Part shown: positions 20,632 through 29,553 of the stretch, piece by piece
Numbering within the stretch: the stretch's first letter is position 1
Layout: each line of letters opens with the position of its first letter
Origin: Chloroflexota bacterium
Lineage (GTDB): Bacteria; Chloroflexota; Anaerolineae; UBA4142
Direction of reading: 5' to 3'
Assembly (NCBI GenBank): GCA_016219275.1
Contig: JACRBM010000038.1
Coordinates: 1-64,000 of the forward strand
DNA: 64,000 bases
Program-made: the position numbers and the translations under genes
Notes under the pieces: model-generated
What the model was told of the DNA's origin: nothing
The model's input: the letters and a program-made list of their open reading frames with translations, nothing else
The model's database searches: none

Positions 20632-21507
20632 ATGTTTACCCAAACACGCACTTTGAATCGAACCTTGCGAACCAGTTTCATCATCGTCAATCTGCTGATG
20701 GCATTGTTGGCAACGGTGTCCGTCGTCGCAGCGGCGTTCTACCCGATCAACACCAATGACAACTCGACCGCCGACTGGAACACCGTCGCCGTGTTCCAAA
20801 CCGACCCGGCGAGCGATGTTATCACCGGCACGGAGGACATTCTCAATACCTGGGTGGCAGTGAGCGCGGTCACCACAACTGCATCGTCGCTCAACTTTAT
20901 GGTCGAAACCCGAACCGCGCCGGCGTTGAATGTCTCGGGCAATGCGCAACGCGGAGTGGTCGCGATCATAGACTGCGACCGAGACGGACTCGACAACGAG
21001 GCGCACGACCGCATGATTACGTATTTGCTCGGAAATTCGTACAACGATCAGACCTCGGTGTGCCAGGGGAGTTACCCGCAAAGTGGTCAATGCTATATCT
21101 TGCCGGGCACCGGCGCGGCGGGACCGGAATTTGGAGAACGGGTTGGCTCGACTGCCTTTATCGAATGGCGCGTGCCGGTAACCGATCTACCGCCGGACGA
21201 TTTGGATACGAACAACTGTCGTGGCTTGGTCAACATTCGATTTGCCACAGTAATCCTCATTATCCCATCCTTGCCGTGGAATCCGGTCACGATCACGAAT
21301 ATTGATCAAACCACCCCCCTCCAAGTGTACAACGTCGCCGGGGGCACGCCCACGCGGGTTGCTCTCTCAAGTTTTCGATCAGCCAGCGACGATGCCTGGA
21401 ATCGCCAGATCATCACGCTCGCACTCGCCGGCATCGCGACCATTTTGTGGATTGGCGTCATTGTATCTATTCGGCGACGAAACCGGTCAACGCCCAAATC
21501 CATCTAG
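20632..21507 (+). CDS. Membrane-anchored extracytoplasmic protein of unknown function
   Basis: 291 residues. AAAAAAGGAGGACGC precedes the ATG at 20632. The N-terminus has a hydrophobic signal-like segment (FIIVNLLMALLATVSVVAAAFYPI). The middle is a beta-rich, Thr/Val-rich extracellular region containing DCDRDGLDNEAHD, an Asp-rich loop that may bind calcium. It ends with one transmembrane helix (IITLALAGIATILWIGVIV) and a basic tail. I do not recognise the family. It lies 75 bp downstream of the subtilase and 28 bp upstream of the FtsX-like permease on the same strand, so it may belong to a small envelope operon. Confidence 0.7.
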   Translation: MFTQTRTLNRTLRTSFIIVNLLMALLATVSVVAAAFYPINTNDNSTADWNTVAVFQTDPASDVITGTEDILNTWVAVSAVTTTASSLNFMVETRTAPALNVSGNAQRGVVAIIDCDRDGLDNEAHDRMITYLLGNSYNDQTSVCQGSYPQSGQCYILPGTGAAGPEFGERVGSTAFIEWRVPVTDLPPDDLDTNNCRGLVNIRFATVILIIPSLPWNPVTITNIDQTTPLQVYNVAGGTPTRVALSSFRSASDDAWNRQIITLALAGIATILWIGVIVSIRRRNRSTPKSI

Positions 21508-21534
21508 CGCAAACAAGGCACAAGCGAGGTCAAC

Positions 21535-24063
21535 ATGCAGGGTCTGGCGGAGCGCGCGATCAAGCCAGTCTCGCTCGAATTGCCACGTCCAAGACCAGGA
21601 CTGTCGCGATTCGTTAGTCCATGCTGGTGCAAGGTCTTGCGCGATCTTTGGGGCAACAAGCTGAGGACCTTTCTCGTCGTGTTGTCTATTGCGGTCGGCG
21701 TGTTTGCTGTTGGTACCGTCACCCAAACATTCACAATTATCTCGCAAGAATTGGCACTCAGTTACCCGCAAGCCAATCCAGCCAGCGCCACGTTGTACAC
21801 CGACGCGTTCGACGACAATCTAGTCCAGACCATACGGCGACTGCCTGGAGTTGGCGATGTGGAAGCGCGCAGTACCGTCGTCGTGCGCGTGCGGATTGGC
21901 GCGGACGAATGGAAATCCTTGTGGCTGTACGCGATTCCGGATTTCACCGACATTCGCATCAACAAGGTAATTCCCCAAGGCGCGTACGCGGCGAATTCGG
22001 AATTTCAAGCCGAACGCGGAAACTGGCCCCCGCCGGATCGCGCCGTCGTACTCGAGCGTTCGTCGCTGCTTATCCCAGGTTTCGTTCCGCCCGACGCGCG
22101 AGTTGGCAGAACGATTGAGATCGAGTTATCCGCCGGCGGCGAGAGACGCGAACTCGTGTTAGCCGGACTCGCGCACGAGTCCACCCAGTTGCCTGCGCCT
22201 TTCATCAACTCGGCGTTTGGTTACATTACGCCGGGCACATTCGAATGGTTGACCGGATCGCGTCGTTCCGACACATTGCACATCATCGTCGCCGAAAACC
22301 GGCTAGACCAAGCCCACATCACTCGCATCGCCGACCAAGTTCGCAACAAGATCGAATCCAGCGGACGCACGGTGTATGCCACAGAAATTCCAACGCCGGG
22401 CAAACATCCCTTGCAGGATTTATTTGTCGGAATGTTGCTGATTTTGAATTTGCTGGGATTCATGTCGTTGTTCCTGAGTGGCTTTCTGGTGATCAATACC
22501 ATCTCCGGGTTGCTGGCGCAGCAAGTCCGGCAAATTGGCATGATGAAGGCAATCGGCGCGCGCACCCACCAGATCGCCGCGATGTATTTGCTGATGGTGT
22601 TTTTGTTTGGCGTATTGGCATTGGGCATCGCGATCCCGGCATCAACGTTCGTCGCACGCGAGACCACGTTGTACCTGGCGAGTTTTGTCAACGTAGACTT
22701 TTCCGATTTCGACATTTCGCCCGCCGTCCTCGCCATCGAAATTGGCATCGGTCTACTCGTGCCCTTGGTCGCGGCGATCATCCCAGTTTGGAACGGGACG
22801 CACCTCACCATCCGCGAAGCCATCAACGAGTACGGTCTGGGCAAGGGCGCAGTCGGCGCAGGACGACTGGATCGTGTGTTGGCGCACGTGCGCGGTCTAT
22901 CGCGCCCGATGCGAATTTCTTTTCGGAACACCTTTCGCCGCCAAGCCCGGTTGATCCTTACACTGCTGACCTTGGTTCTCAGCGGAACCATCTTTGTCTC
23001 TGTTCTCAACGTCCATGTCTCGATGTTAGCGACACTCGAAGAGGCGCTGGGATACTGGCAATTCGACGTCTTGATTCCTTTCGCGCATCCGTACCGGATT
23101 GATGCGATTGAGCAAGTAACCGCGCGTGTGCCGGGCATTGTCAAAGCGGAATCCTGGGGCTTTGATACCGTTCGCCGATTGCGCGCCGACGACAGCGAAA
23201 GTGATGCGATTACGTTGTTCGCGCCCACCGCACAAACGGCAATGTTGCAACCCAACGTAACCCAGGGTCGTTGGTTATTGCCTGAAGATGAAAACGCAAT
23301 TGTCGTTAGCACCGATGTCGTCAAAGCCGAGCCAGACCTGCAGGTGGGCGATGCGCTTGTGCTCAAAATTCGCGGGCGCGAAACGACCTGGCGCATCGTC
23401 GGCATCATGCCGGTGCTTGGTCGTTTTGGCGCGGGAATCGGCAACGTGTACGTGAACTATGATCACTATGCGCGCATCGTCGGGCAAGTGGGACGCGCGG
23501 CAAGTGTTCAAGTGGTAACCGACCGACACGACACGGCGTACCAAATTGAAATCAAAAAAGCATTGGAGGAAAGTTACCGGCAAGCTGGGATGCGCGTCGG
23601 GGGCGGCGGCATTACGAGTGGACAGATTCGCGAACAGAATGAACTTTTCTTCAACATCATTGTGGCTTTATTGTTGGTGATGGCATCCCTGATGGCTCTC
23701 GTCGGCGGACTCGGCTTGATGGGAACGATGTCGTTGAATGTCTTGGAGCGCACACGCGAAATCGGCGTGATGCGCGCGATTGGCGCGTCGAACGGCGCGA
23801 TTCGACGAATCATTATGGCGGAAGGAATTTTTGTAGGCATGCTGAGCGGCGTGATTGCCATCCTCATCTCGATTCCGTTAGGCAATCTCCTCAGCGATGC
23901 CGTGGGACTTGCCGTCTTGCAACTTGCCCTCCAGTACACGATTTCGACTACCGGCATGGGACTCTGGCTCATCCTTGTCATGGGGCTATCCGCCGCTTCG
24001 AGTTTTTTGCCAGCGTACAGCGCCTCGCGCCTGACTGTCCGCGAGGTGCTCGTTTATGAATGA
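21535..24063 (+). CDS. ABC transporter permease, FtsX/MacB (LolC-like) family with duplicated core
   Basis: 842 residues. One TM segment near residue 50 (LRTFLVVLSIAVGVFAVGTV) precedes a large extracytoplasmic MacB-type domain. It is followed by a three-TM FtsX core (LLILNLLGFMSLFLSGFLVINTISGLLAQQVRQIGMMKAIGA). A second TM/periplasmic unit and a second FtsX core follow, ending in LTVREVLVYE. RQIGMMKAIGA and REIGVMRAIGA are the coupling motifs that contact an ABC ATPase. No ATPase gene lies nearby, so its partner must be encoded elsewhere. Its stop overlaps the start of the sigma factor gene (ATGA). Substrate unknown; lipoprotein or peptide handling is typical for the family. Confidence 0.9.
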   Translation: MQGLAERAIKPVSLELPRPRPGLSRFVSPCWCKVLRDLWGNKLRTFLVVLSIAVGVFAVGTVTQTFTIISQELALSYPQANPASATLYTDAFDDNLVQTIRRLPGVGDVEARSTVVVRVRIGADEWKSLWLYAIPDFTDIRINKVIPQGAYAANSEFQAERGNWPPPDRAVVLERSSLLIPGFVPPDARVGRTIEIELSAGGERRELVLAGLAHESTQLPAPFINSAFGYITPGTFEWLTGSRRSDTLHIIVAENRLDQAHITRIADQVRNKIESSGRTVYATEIPTPGKHPLQDLFVGMLLILNLLGFMSLFLSGFLVINTISGLLAQQVRQIGMMKAIGARTHQIAAMYLLMVFLFGVLALGIAIPASTFVARETTLYLASFVNVDFSDFDISPAVLAIEIGIGLLVPLVAAIIPVWNGTHLTIREAINEYGLGKGAVGAGRLDRVLAHVRGLSRPMRISFRNTFRRQARLILTLLTLVLSGTIFVSVLNVHVSMLATLEEALGYWQFDVLIPFAHPYRIDAIEQVTARVPGIVKAESWGFDTVRRLRADDSESDAITLFAPTAQTAMLQPNVTQGRWLLPEDENAIVVSTDVVKAEPDLQVGDALVLKIRGRETTWRIVGIMPVLGRFGAGIGNVYVNYDHYARIVGQVGRAASVQVVTDRHDTAYQIEIKKALEESYRQAGMRVGGGGITSGQIREQNELFFNIIVALLLVMASLMALVGGLGLMGTMSLNVLERTREIGVMRAIGASNGAIRRIIMAEGIFVGMLSGVIAILISIPLGNLLSDAVGLAVLQLALQYTISTTGMGLWLILVMGLSAASSFLPAYSASRLTVREVLVYE

Positions 24064-24674
24064 GGCGTGGCGACATGCCGATGATCGCCATGCCGAACCA
24101 AAGACATGGCGAATGGGAATGTACGGTGATTGCTGAACGAGAGCTTTTACGACGTGCCCGTCAACTGGAGCATCAAGCCCTGGCAGATATTTACGATCAA
24201 TACAGCACAGGTGTGTATCGTTATGCCGCGCGCTTGTTGGGCAACGCCGATCTGGCGGAAGAATGTGTCGCCGAGGTCTTTTGTCGTCTGCTCTATATTA
24301 TGAACAACGGCAAAGGACCACGCGAGCATTTGCGCGCTTATATCTATCGCATCGCACACAACTGGATCACGGATTGGTGGCGCCGACAGGAGGCGTTGCC
24401 AATGCCCATGGAGAGTGATCGCCCTGAATATTTGATGGAGGATTTCACCGAAGAGATACCGGACCCAAGTGAACAAGAGCAACTGCAGCAAGCTCTGCTA
24501 TGTTTAACTCCTGATCAACGCCAGGTTATCATGCTCAAGTTCTACGAAGACTGGGATAACAAAGAAATCGCGTTCGCATTGGGCAAACCTCCTGGGGCAA
24601 TCAAAGCGCTACAGCACCGCGCAGTACTAACACTGCGTCAGGTTTTGCACAACGGCGAGAGCAACGGTGTGTGA
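24060..24674 (+). CDS. RNA polymerase sigma factor, ECF subfamily
   Basis: 204 residues. Region 2 is YDQYSTGVYRYAARLLGNADLAEECVAEVFCRLL and continues with YIYRIAHNWITDWWRR. Region 4 is LTPDQRQVIMLKFYEDWDNKEIAFALGKPPGAIKALQHRAVLTLRQVL with a clear helix-turn-helix. The track-level start at 24060 overlaps the permease stop (ATGA); internal ATGs at 24075 and 24090 are alternatives. It probably directs transcription of envelope genes such as the exported proteins immediately downstream. The DUF5667 protein at 27866-29260 is a candidate regulator of it, by analogy with similar gene neighbourhoods. Confidence 0.9.
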   Translation: MRRGDMPMIAMPNQRHGEWECTVIAERELLRRARQLEHQALADIYDQYSTGVYRYAARLLGNADLAEECVAEVFCRLLYIMNNGKGPREHLRAYIYRIAHNWITDWWRRQEALPMPMESDRPEYLMEDFTEEIPDPSEQEQLQQALLCLTPDQRQVIMLKFYEDWDNKEIAFALGKPPGAIKALQHRAVLTLRQVLHNGESNGV

Positions 24675-24696
24675 CGATGCTCTTTAAGGAGGATTC

Positions 24697-25653
24697 ATGC
24701 GCCGCTTTGTTTTGTGTCTCATGGCATTCAGTTTGAGTTTGGTCTATGTCGGTTCGCTGTTTCAATCCATCCCCAATTCATTTGAGATGGCAAGCGCGGC
24801 GGAAGCCACCCATGTTGTTTTCCTGCCAATGGTACAACGCGATGGAACGCCTTTGCTAATTCCGACCAGCACACTAACAACTACACCCATACACACAGGT
24901 ACTCCGACGTTGACTCGTACGCCTACGTCAACTCCCACCCAAACCAAAACGCCTACCAGCACAACCACCAGCACCCGGACGAACACACCCACCAGCACAA
25001 CTACCAGCACTCGGACGAACACGCCCACCAGCACAACCACCAGCACTCGGACGAACACGCCCACCAGCACTCGGACGAACACGCCCACCAGTACTCCGAC
25101 GAACACATCAACGCACCCCCCCACCAGCACGCCGACAAGCACTCGGACCACCTGCACGATAACACAACTTGTCAGCGATAGCAGTTTTGAAGCGGGGTCA
25201 CCCAGTTTGTACTGGCAAGTTAGTAGTAGTCAATCGAGTGAGATCCTCGATAATTCACCAATCCCTCAACCCAACCCCACTCACACGGGTACATGGAAGG
25301 CATGGTTGGGCGGCGCTAATTTAGTGCAAGAGAGCGTGTGGCAAACATTCACCGTGGCGACCAGCGCGACAACCCTCCAAGTTAGTTTCTGGTGGCACGT
25401 GAACACTAGCGAGTCCGCCCCTCTCATCAACGATAGTCTTCATGTTCAAATCACTGACGCAAACGGAAATTGGTTGCAGACGGTGTACACATTGTATGAT
25501 GGCGATGCAAATTCAGCGTGGGTGCAACAAGTGATTCCGATTTCGCCGACGTACGCCGGACAAACGCTGCGAATCGTCCTTGTCGCGAATACGGATTCGA
25601 GTGATCCCACCAATTTCTTTATTGATGATGTGGTCGTTAGCGCATGCCAGTAA
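24697..25653 (+). CDS. Secreted protein with Thr-rich tandem repeat stalk and C-terminal beta-sandwich-like domain
   Basis: 318 residues, TTAAGGAGGA before the ATG. A signal peptide (FVLCLMAFSLSLVYVGSLF) is followed by about 90 residues of PTSTTTSTRTNT-type repeats, an extended and possibly glycosylated stalk. After the repeats comes a domain of about 150 residues (LVSDSSFEAGSPSLYWQVSSS...AWLGGANLVQESVWQTFTV...FIDDVVVSAC). This looks like a carbohydrate-binding or MAM-like jelly-roll found at the end of many bacterial surface proteins. It lies 22 bp after the sigma factor gene. Exact ligand unknown. Confidence 0.78.
   Translation: MRRFVLCLMAFSLSLVYVGSLFQSIPNSFEMASAAEATHVVFLPMVQRDGTPLLIPTSTLTTTPIHTGTPTLTRTPTSTPTQTKTPTSTTTSTRTNTPTSTTTSTRTNTPTSTTTSTRTNTPTSTRTNTPTSTPTNTSTHPPTSTPTSTRTTCTITQLVSDSSFEAGSPSLYWQVSSSQSSEILDNSPIPQPNPTHTGTWKAWLGGANLVQESVWQTFTVATSATTLQVSFWWHVNTSESAPLINDSLHVQITDANGNWLQTVYTLYDGDANSAWVQQVIPISPTYAGQTLRIVLVANTDSSDPTNFFIDDVVVSACQ
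24952..25107 (+). repeat. Tandem repeat (three 36-bp plus two 24-bp units) in the Thr-rich stalk
   Basis: Three near-identical 36-bp units and two shortened 24-bp units, built from CCCACCAGCAC...GGACGAACACG, encode PTSTTTSTRTNT. All unit lengths are multiples of 3, so copy number can change stalk length without a frameshift. It is coding and has no spacers, so it is not a CRISPR array. Confidence 0.93.
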
Positions 25654-25706
25654 GCCGGCACGCGCAACCCAAGCGCACCGTACATCCGGAGGGCACGAAG
25701 GAAAGA

Positions 25707-26459
25707 ATGCAACGCCGCGTGCTTTTGTTTCTAATTCCAAACCTATTGCTCCTGATTCTGCCGGCGCTCGCCTGTCAAGTGTTTTCGCGCGCCGAAATTG
25801 CGCCGGCAGAGCCAGCGCCTATCGCAACCGATACCGAGCCGGAAGCCATCGCATTAATTCCCATACCAACTGAAGCGATCCCGGCAGAGACGCCTCTTTT
25901 CTCCTTTCCTATCACACCGACCACGTCGGCTCGGATGTCACCACTGACCCCAACGAAAACTCCGCCGATGCGACCAGGCATAGTCACATCGGCGACAAGT
26001 ACCGTGAAACCCAATGCGACGGCGACCAATACGGCAAGACCCACTTTTACCACAACGCCCACCGCACTCCCACCTACCGTGACTCGCACATCCACGCCAT
26101 CTGCCACCCAGCCACCCAGCTTCATCAAAAGTGTAACCTTGGCGCAGGGAGTTGATTTGTCTACCGGGTCACCGGTTAACGTGGCGACCGTATTCCCGCG
26201 CAACGCGGTCGTGCACGCCATAGTTGCTTTGCAAAATGCGCCGGCTCAAATAAAAGTGAAAGCGGTATGGTACGCTGTTGATGTCGGCAACGCCGCGCCG
26301 CCCAACACCCAAATCTCCAATCCCATCGAGTGGATCACAGAGTCTGGAAATACGTTCGTTGATTTCACTCAGGGTCCCATCACGCTAACGGGTACATATC
26401 GTGTCGAAATCTACTCAAACAGCATTCTTGCTCAGACATCAAGTTTCAGCGTCAAGTAG
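25707..26459 (+). CDS. Lipoprotein with Thr/Pro linker, function unknown
   Basis: 250 residues from the ATG at 25707. This start is preferred over in-frame upstream codons because GAAGGAAAG precedes it and a lipoprotein signal follows directly: basic MQRR, a hydrophobic stretch (VLLFLIPNLLLLILP) and the lipobox ALAC with Cys at about position 23. A long Thr/Pro/Ala-rich linker leads to a compact C-terminal domain of about 110 residues (VTLAQGVDLSTGSPVNVATVFPRNAVVHAIVAL...GTYRVEIYSNSILAQTSSFSV) with an immunoglobulin-like strand pattern. Family not recognised. It is the third gene after the sigma factor. Confidence 0.75.
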   Translation: MQRRVLLFLIPNLLLLILPALACQVFSRAEIAPAEPAPIATDTEPEAIALIPIPTEAIPAETPLFSFPITPTTSARMSPLTPTKTPPMRPGIVTSATSTVKPNATATNTARPTFTTTPTALPPTVTRTSTPSATQPPSFIKSVTLAQGVDLSTGSPVNVATVFPRNAVVHAIVALQNAPAQIKVKAVWYAVDVGNAAPPNTQISNPIEWITESGNTFVDFTQGPITLTGTYRVEIYSNSILAQTSSFSVK

Positions 26460-26629
26460 AATGGCGAGCGAAGAAACGCAAGCACTCACCTCCCGCTTAC
26501 AGAGTAACCAGCCAAGTCATCCCACGTCATAATATATAGAGCGAGTTTACACCAGACCCACCATTGAGACACTCGCTCGAAATGCGCGGGAACGTGATTA
26601 CTCGGCTTGCCATCAAAGGAGGTCAAGCG

Positions 26630-27688
26630 ATGAAAGTTAATCAGCACATGCGATGGTTGGGACTAGTTTTCTTGCTGGCAATCGCAATCGGTTTGTTGCC
26701 GGTCCCAGTTGCTCAAGCGGACGAGTACGTTGGCACCTTTTTCTTCGGCACCATTCAAAGTCTGCCGAACACGCCCGGTTTTATTGGCGATTGGAAAGTC
26801 AACAATGTGATCGTTCATGTGACGAGCGGTACGGTGGTTGACCAACAAAAGGGCGCGGTCAGCATTGGCGCGCTCGTCGCCGTGCAAGGGTGGCCCAAGC
26901 CCGATGGTTCGGTAGATGGGACGTTCATTACCGTCGTCGCCGGAGTTGGCGACAAAACCAAGTTCTTTGGCATCGTCAAGGTCTTGCCCGCCGCCGCCAA
27001 CCTAGTTGGCGATTGGACTGTGCAAGTAGCGGTAAACCAAAGTGTCATCGTCCATGTCGCCAACACGACCAAGATTGATCAGACCAAGGGCAACGTTGTC
27101 GTCGGCGCGTTTGTCAAGGTAGAAGGCGTGCTCAAGAATGACCAGTCTGTGGATGCCATCGAGATCACCGTCGTATTTGTGCCGCAGAATCAAGGCAAAC
27201 CCGTTGCGTTCTTTGGCAAGATCGAGAGTTTGCCGAGTGGTGGTCTCGTCGGCGAGTGGAGTGTCAGCGGAATCAAAGTGAACGTCTCCGCCAGCACAAA
27301 AATTGACCAGACACGCGCCACGGCTCAGGTGGGTGCTTTTGTCCAGGTGAAAGGCATTGCCCAAGCCAATGGCTCGGTGAACGCAACAGAAATCGAAGTG
27401 AGAGCCAACACGTCTCCTCCGCCAGTCAACAAGTACATCAAGTTCTATGGCACGGTCCAGAGCATGCCGAATTCTGGAACGGTGGGCACGTGGATGGTCA
27501 GCGGGTTGCAAGTGAACGTGACCAGCCAGACCCAAATCCTCAATGGTCCTGCCAGAGTTGGCTCGATCGTCGAAGTGAAAGGGTACATCCAACCGGACGG
27601 CAGTATCAACGCGGTTCAGCTTCGAGTCATGGGCACAGGCGGAACAACGAGTTCGCCATTCGGACAGACGAGCGCCGTTGGACCGTAG
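26630..27688 (+). CDS. Secreted DUF5666-type four-repeat protein
   Basis: 352 residues. The ATG at 26630 is chosen for AAAGGAGG at 26617 and the following signal peptide (WLGLVFLLAIAIGLLPVPVAQA). The mature part consists of four repeats of about 70 residues. Each runs FxGxIxSLP, then G-x-W-x-V and V-x-V-x-x-x-T-x-I-D-Q, and ends VGAxVxVxGxxxxDGSVxAxxIxV. This is the pattern of DUF5666, a small beta-barrel repeat of unknown function frequent in Chloroflexota exported proteins. The C-terminus has no anchor. A bidirectional hairpin follows at 27814-27855. Confidence 0.82.
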   Translation: MKVNQHMRWLGLVFLLAIAIGLLPVPVAQADEYVGTFFFGTIQSLPNTPGFIGDWKVNNVIVHVTSGTVVDQQKGAVSIGALVAVQGWPKPDGSVDGTFITVVAGVGDKTKFFGIVKVLPAAANLVGDWTVQVAVNQSVIVHVANTTKIDQTKGNVVVGAFVKVEGVLKNDQSVDAIEITVVFVPQNQGKPVAFFGKIESLPSGGLVGEWSVSGIKVNVSASTKIDQTRATAQVGAFVQVKGIAQANGSVNATEIEVRANTSPPPVNKYIKFYGTVQSMPNSGTVGTWMVSGLQVNVTSQTQILNGPARVGSIVEVKGYIQPDGSINAVQLRVMGTGGTTSSPFGQTSAVGP

Positions 27689-27813
27689 CCATTTCGATGG
27701 CATTCGACGGTATAGTGAAGTTGCCAAAGGTCAATTCTCAAATCGTCGCAACAACTGGAGATGTTGTATTCAACCATCCTTTCTGGCTTGATGAGAAAAA
27801 ATGATGCGCTAAA

Positions 27814-27855
27814 AAAACGTGACGCCGCAGTGATTCGATTGCGGCGTCACGTTTT
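27814..27855. terminator. Bidirectional rho-independent terminator
   Basis: A perfect 16-bp inverted repeat (arms 27814-27829 and 27840-27855, GC-rich core GTGACGCCGC) with a 10-nt loop. The arms end in runs of A and T, giving a U tract on either strand. It lies between two convergent genes, 26630-27688 (+) and 27866-29260 (-), and can end both. Confidence 0.93.
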
Positions 27856-27865
27856 TATTGATTCG

Positions 27866-29260
27866 CTAATGCCCGGACGTTGGCAAAGGTGGTGATTGCA
27901 ATTTAGTTGGAATTGGCTGGGGCGAACTAGCCGGTGGCGACACAGTCGTGGCTTTGCCGGTCGGTGGTTGCGACGTAGGCAAGTTGGATGGTGTACGCAC
28001 ACCCGACCATGTCGGGAAAGCCGGCAGTGTTGGAAAACTGCGCGGTGTTTGCACGGCGGGTACGGTCGGGATCACTGGCACGGTTGGAATATATGATGAG
28101 GTCGGCACAACCGGAAAAGTCGGGAAAGCCGGCATAGTTGGAAAACTGCGCGGTGTTTGTGCGGCAGGTACGGTTGGAATATTCGGCGAGGTCGGCATGA
28201 CCGACCAGGTCGGAAATACTGGGAAGGTTGGAAAACTCGGTGGGGTCATCACAACCGAAGGCACTCGAGTTACCCGCAATGTTGGTGAATGCGTTGGAAT
28301 CTGAACCGCCGTTGGCGTTGGTTGATTCACCGGCGCAGGCGTAGCTGTACGCGATGGCGAAATCAAGGTCGCGTCAACGACTGGCGTATGCCATGCGCTC
28401 GTCCTCACGGGCGAAGGGATTGGGGGAACGATCAACGCCGGAGGAATAGTCGTCGCGCGCGGGGTGGCGCGTGCGAGTGTCGGCAAAGGTGATCCAGTTG
28501 GGAAACTCGAAGAGGGACTCGTTGCCGGTTTCAGTTCCCCATGCACCCGGGCGCGAAATTCCTCGCGGTCAGCCAATCCTAATTCTGTCAACGCGAGCCG
28601 GTGGGCAATCATCTCGCGGGCTTGCTCAATGGGCGGCGTTGTCGCGTCCGACATGTTTTGCAGTTGCTGATCAAGCGTCTCGCGCGCACGCGCCAGCACA
28701 CGATTGCTTGCCGAGTCATCCAAGTTCGCCGCGAGGACCAGCGCGTTTTCGATCTCATCCTGCTGGCGCACAAAAACCGCCGCGCCGGGTGCGATACCTT
28801 TCGCGTTCAGCGCGGCGATTTCTTGCGCGCGACGATCCGATAGCTTGAGCAATTGATTCGCGCGCATTTCCAAATCGCCAATCAGCGCAAGCTGAACATC
28901 TTCGCTCCAGATTTTCACGAAATAGAATGGGTTGTCGGGCAACGTATCTTGCGCCGCGTAGACACTCGCACTGCCGCTGCCCAAAACGATTGCTACAACG
29001 ACAAGCAAAATTTTCAACGGCGATAGATTAAAACGTCCCACTGGCGCGAACCAAACCAGCCATCCTGGGTGATCGGCATGGCGCGTCTGCGGCAAACGTT
29101 GCCGCAGGGATTCGGCGGTGGCAAGAAACCTGGCGCGACCGCGCGCAGCAGCGTGCGGATTTCGTTCCGGCACAGCGTCTAAACACGCCAGCGTCTTGTG
29201 TAGCTCTGGCTCAAGCCAAACATTCGAAGACTTGCCAAGTTTTCTGTGCCACTGGAACAT
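27866..29260 (-). CDS. DUF5667-type membrane protein with long Pro-rich C-terminal repeat region (possible anti-sigma factor)
   Basis: 464 residues. The cytoplasmic N-terminus (about 80 residues) holds LACLDAVPERNPHAAARGRARFLATAE, similar to the start of DUF5667 proteins. One TM helix follows (LKILLVVVAIVLGSGSASVYAA). Then comes QDTLPDNPFYFVKIWSEDVQLAL and a helical region to about residue 240, the DUF5667 signature. The remainder is Pro/Thr-rich with repeats of TPRSFPTxPAFPTxPxVPT. Genes of this type often sit near sigma-70 factors, and one lies at 24060, so an anti-sigma or sigma-linked envelope sensor is a plausible but unproven role. It converges with the DUF5666 gene. Confidence 0.72.
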   Translation of the reverse strand: MFQWHRKLGKSSNVWLEPELHKTLACLDAVPERNPHAAARGRARFLATAESLRQRLPQTRHADHPGWLVWFAPVGRFNLSPLKILLVVVAIVLGSGSASVYAAQDTLPDNPFYFVKIWSEDVQLALIGDLEMRANQLLKLSDRRAQEIAALNAKGIAPGAAVFVRQQDEIENALVLAANLDDSASNRVLARARETLDQQLQNMSDATTPPIEQAREMIAHRLALTELGLADREEFRARVHGELKPATSPSSSFPTGSPLPTLARATPRATTIPPALIVPPIPSPVRTSAWHTPVVDATLISPSRTATPAPVNQPTPTAVQIPTHSPTLRVTRVPSVVMTPPSFPTFPVFPTWSVMPTSPNIPTVPAAQTPRSFPTMPAFPTFPVVPTSSYIPTVPVIPTVPAVQTPRSFPTLPAFPTWSGVRTPSNLPTSQPPTGKATTVSPPASSPQPIPTKLQSPPLPTSGH

Positions 29261-29497
29261 ATCAAACCCACAAAGTTCAACCGCTCATTAACGCCGCAGA
29301 AATTCCGACACACTCTCTCTACTTGTACGACGTTCAAGCGCCTGTTTGGATACGAGAAAATAAATCGGCGCCGTGCCATCGGGCAATGTCACGACATAGC
29401 CATTCAGTTTTCGCTGAATTTTCCCATTGATCTTCATCGCAAGCGCGCTGAACCGCGCAACTTTCAATGGGATGAGAGATCAGCGTTTTACCATCAC

Positions 29498-29533
29498 AAA
29501 AAAAACACGCGACTCTTTTTGGAGAGTCGCGTG
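29498..29533 (-). terminator. Rho-independent terminator of the 29554-31176 gene
   Basis: Inverted repeat with arms 29506-29516 and 29523-29533 (CACGCGACTCT and its complement). On the minus strand it is followed directly by a run of eight T (29498-29505). It lies 20 bp after the stop of the minus-strand membrane protein gene. The 29261-29497 stretch between it and the next gene shows no convincing gene. Confidence 0.88.
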
Positions 29534-29553
29534 CAAACGCGCGTGTTCACGCG

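Noticed and set aside
22221-23444. 407-residue open frame on the minus strand opposite the FtsX-like permease
   Set aside because: It is an antisense shadow of a clearly coding permease gene; its sequence is Arg/Ser-rich without domains, as expected from GC-rich codon bias.
24952-25107. Regular 36-bp repeats resembling a CRISPR array
   Set aside because: The units are directly adjacent without spacers and are translated as a Thr-rich stalk; no cas genes are present.
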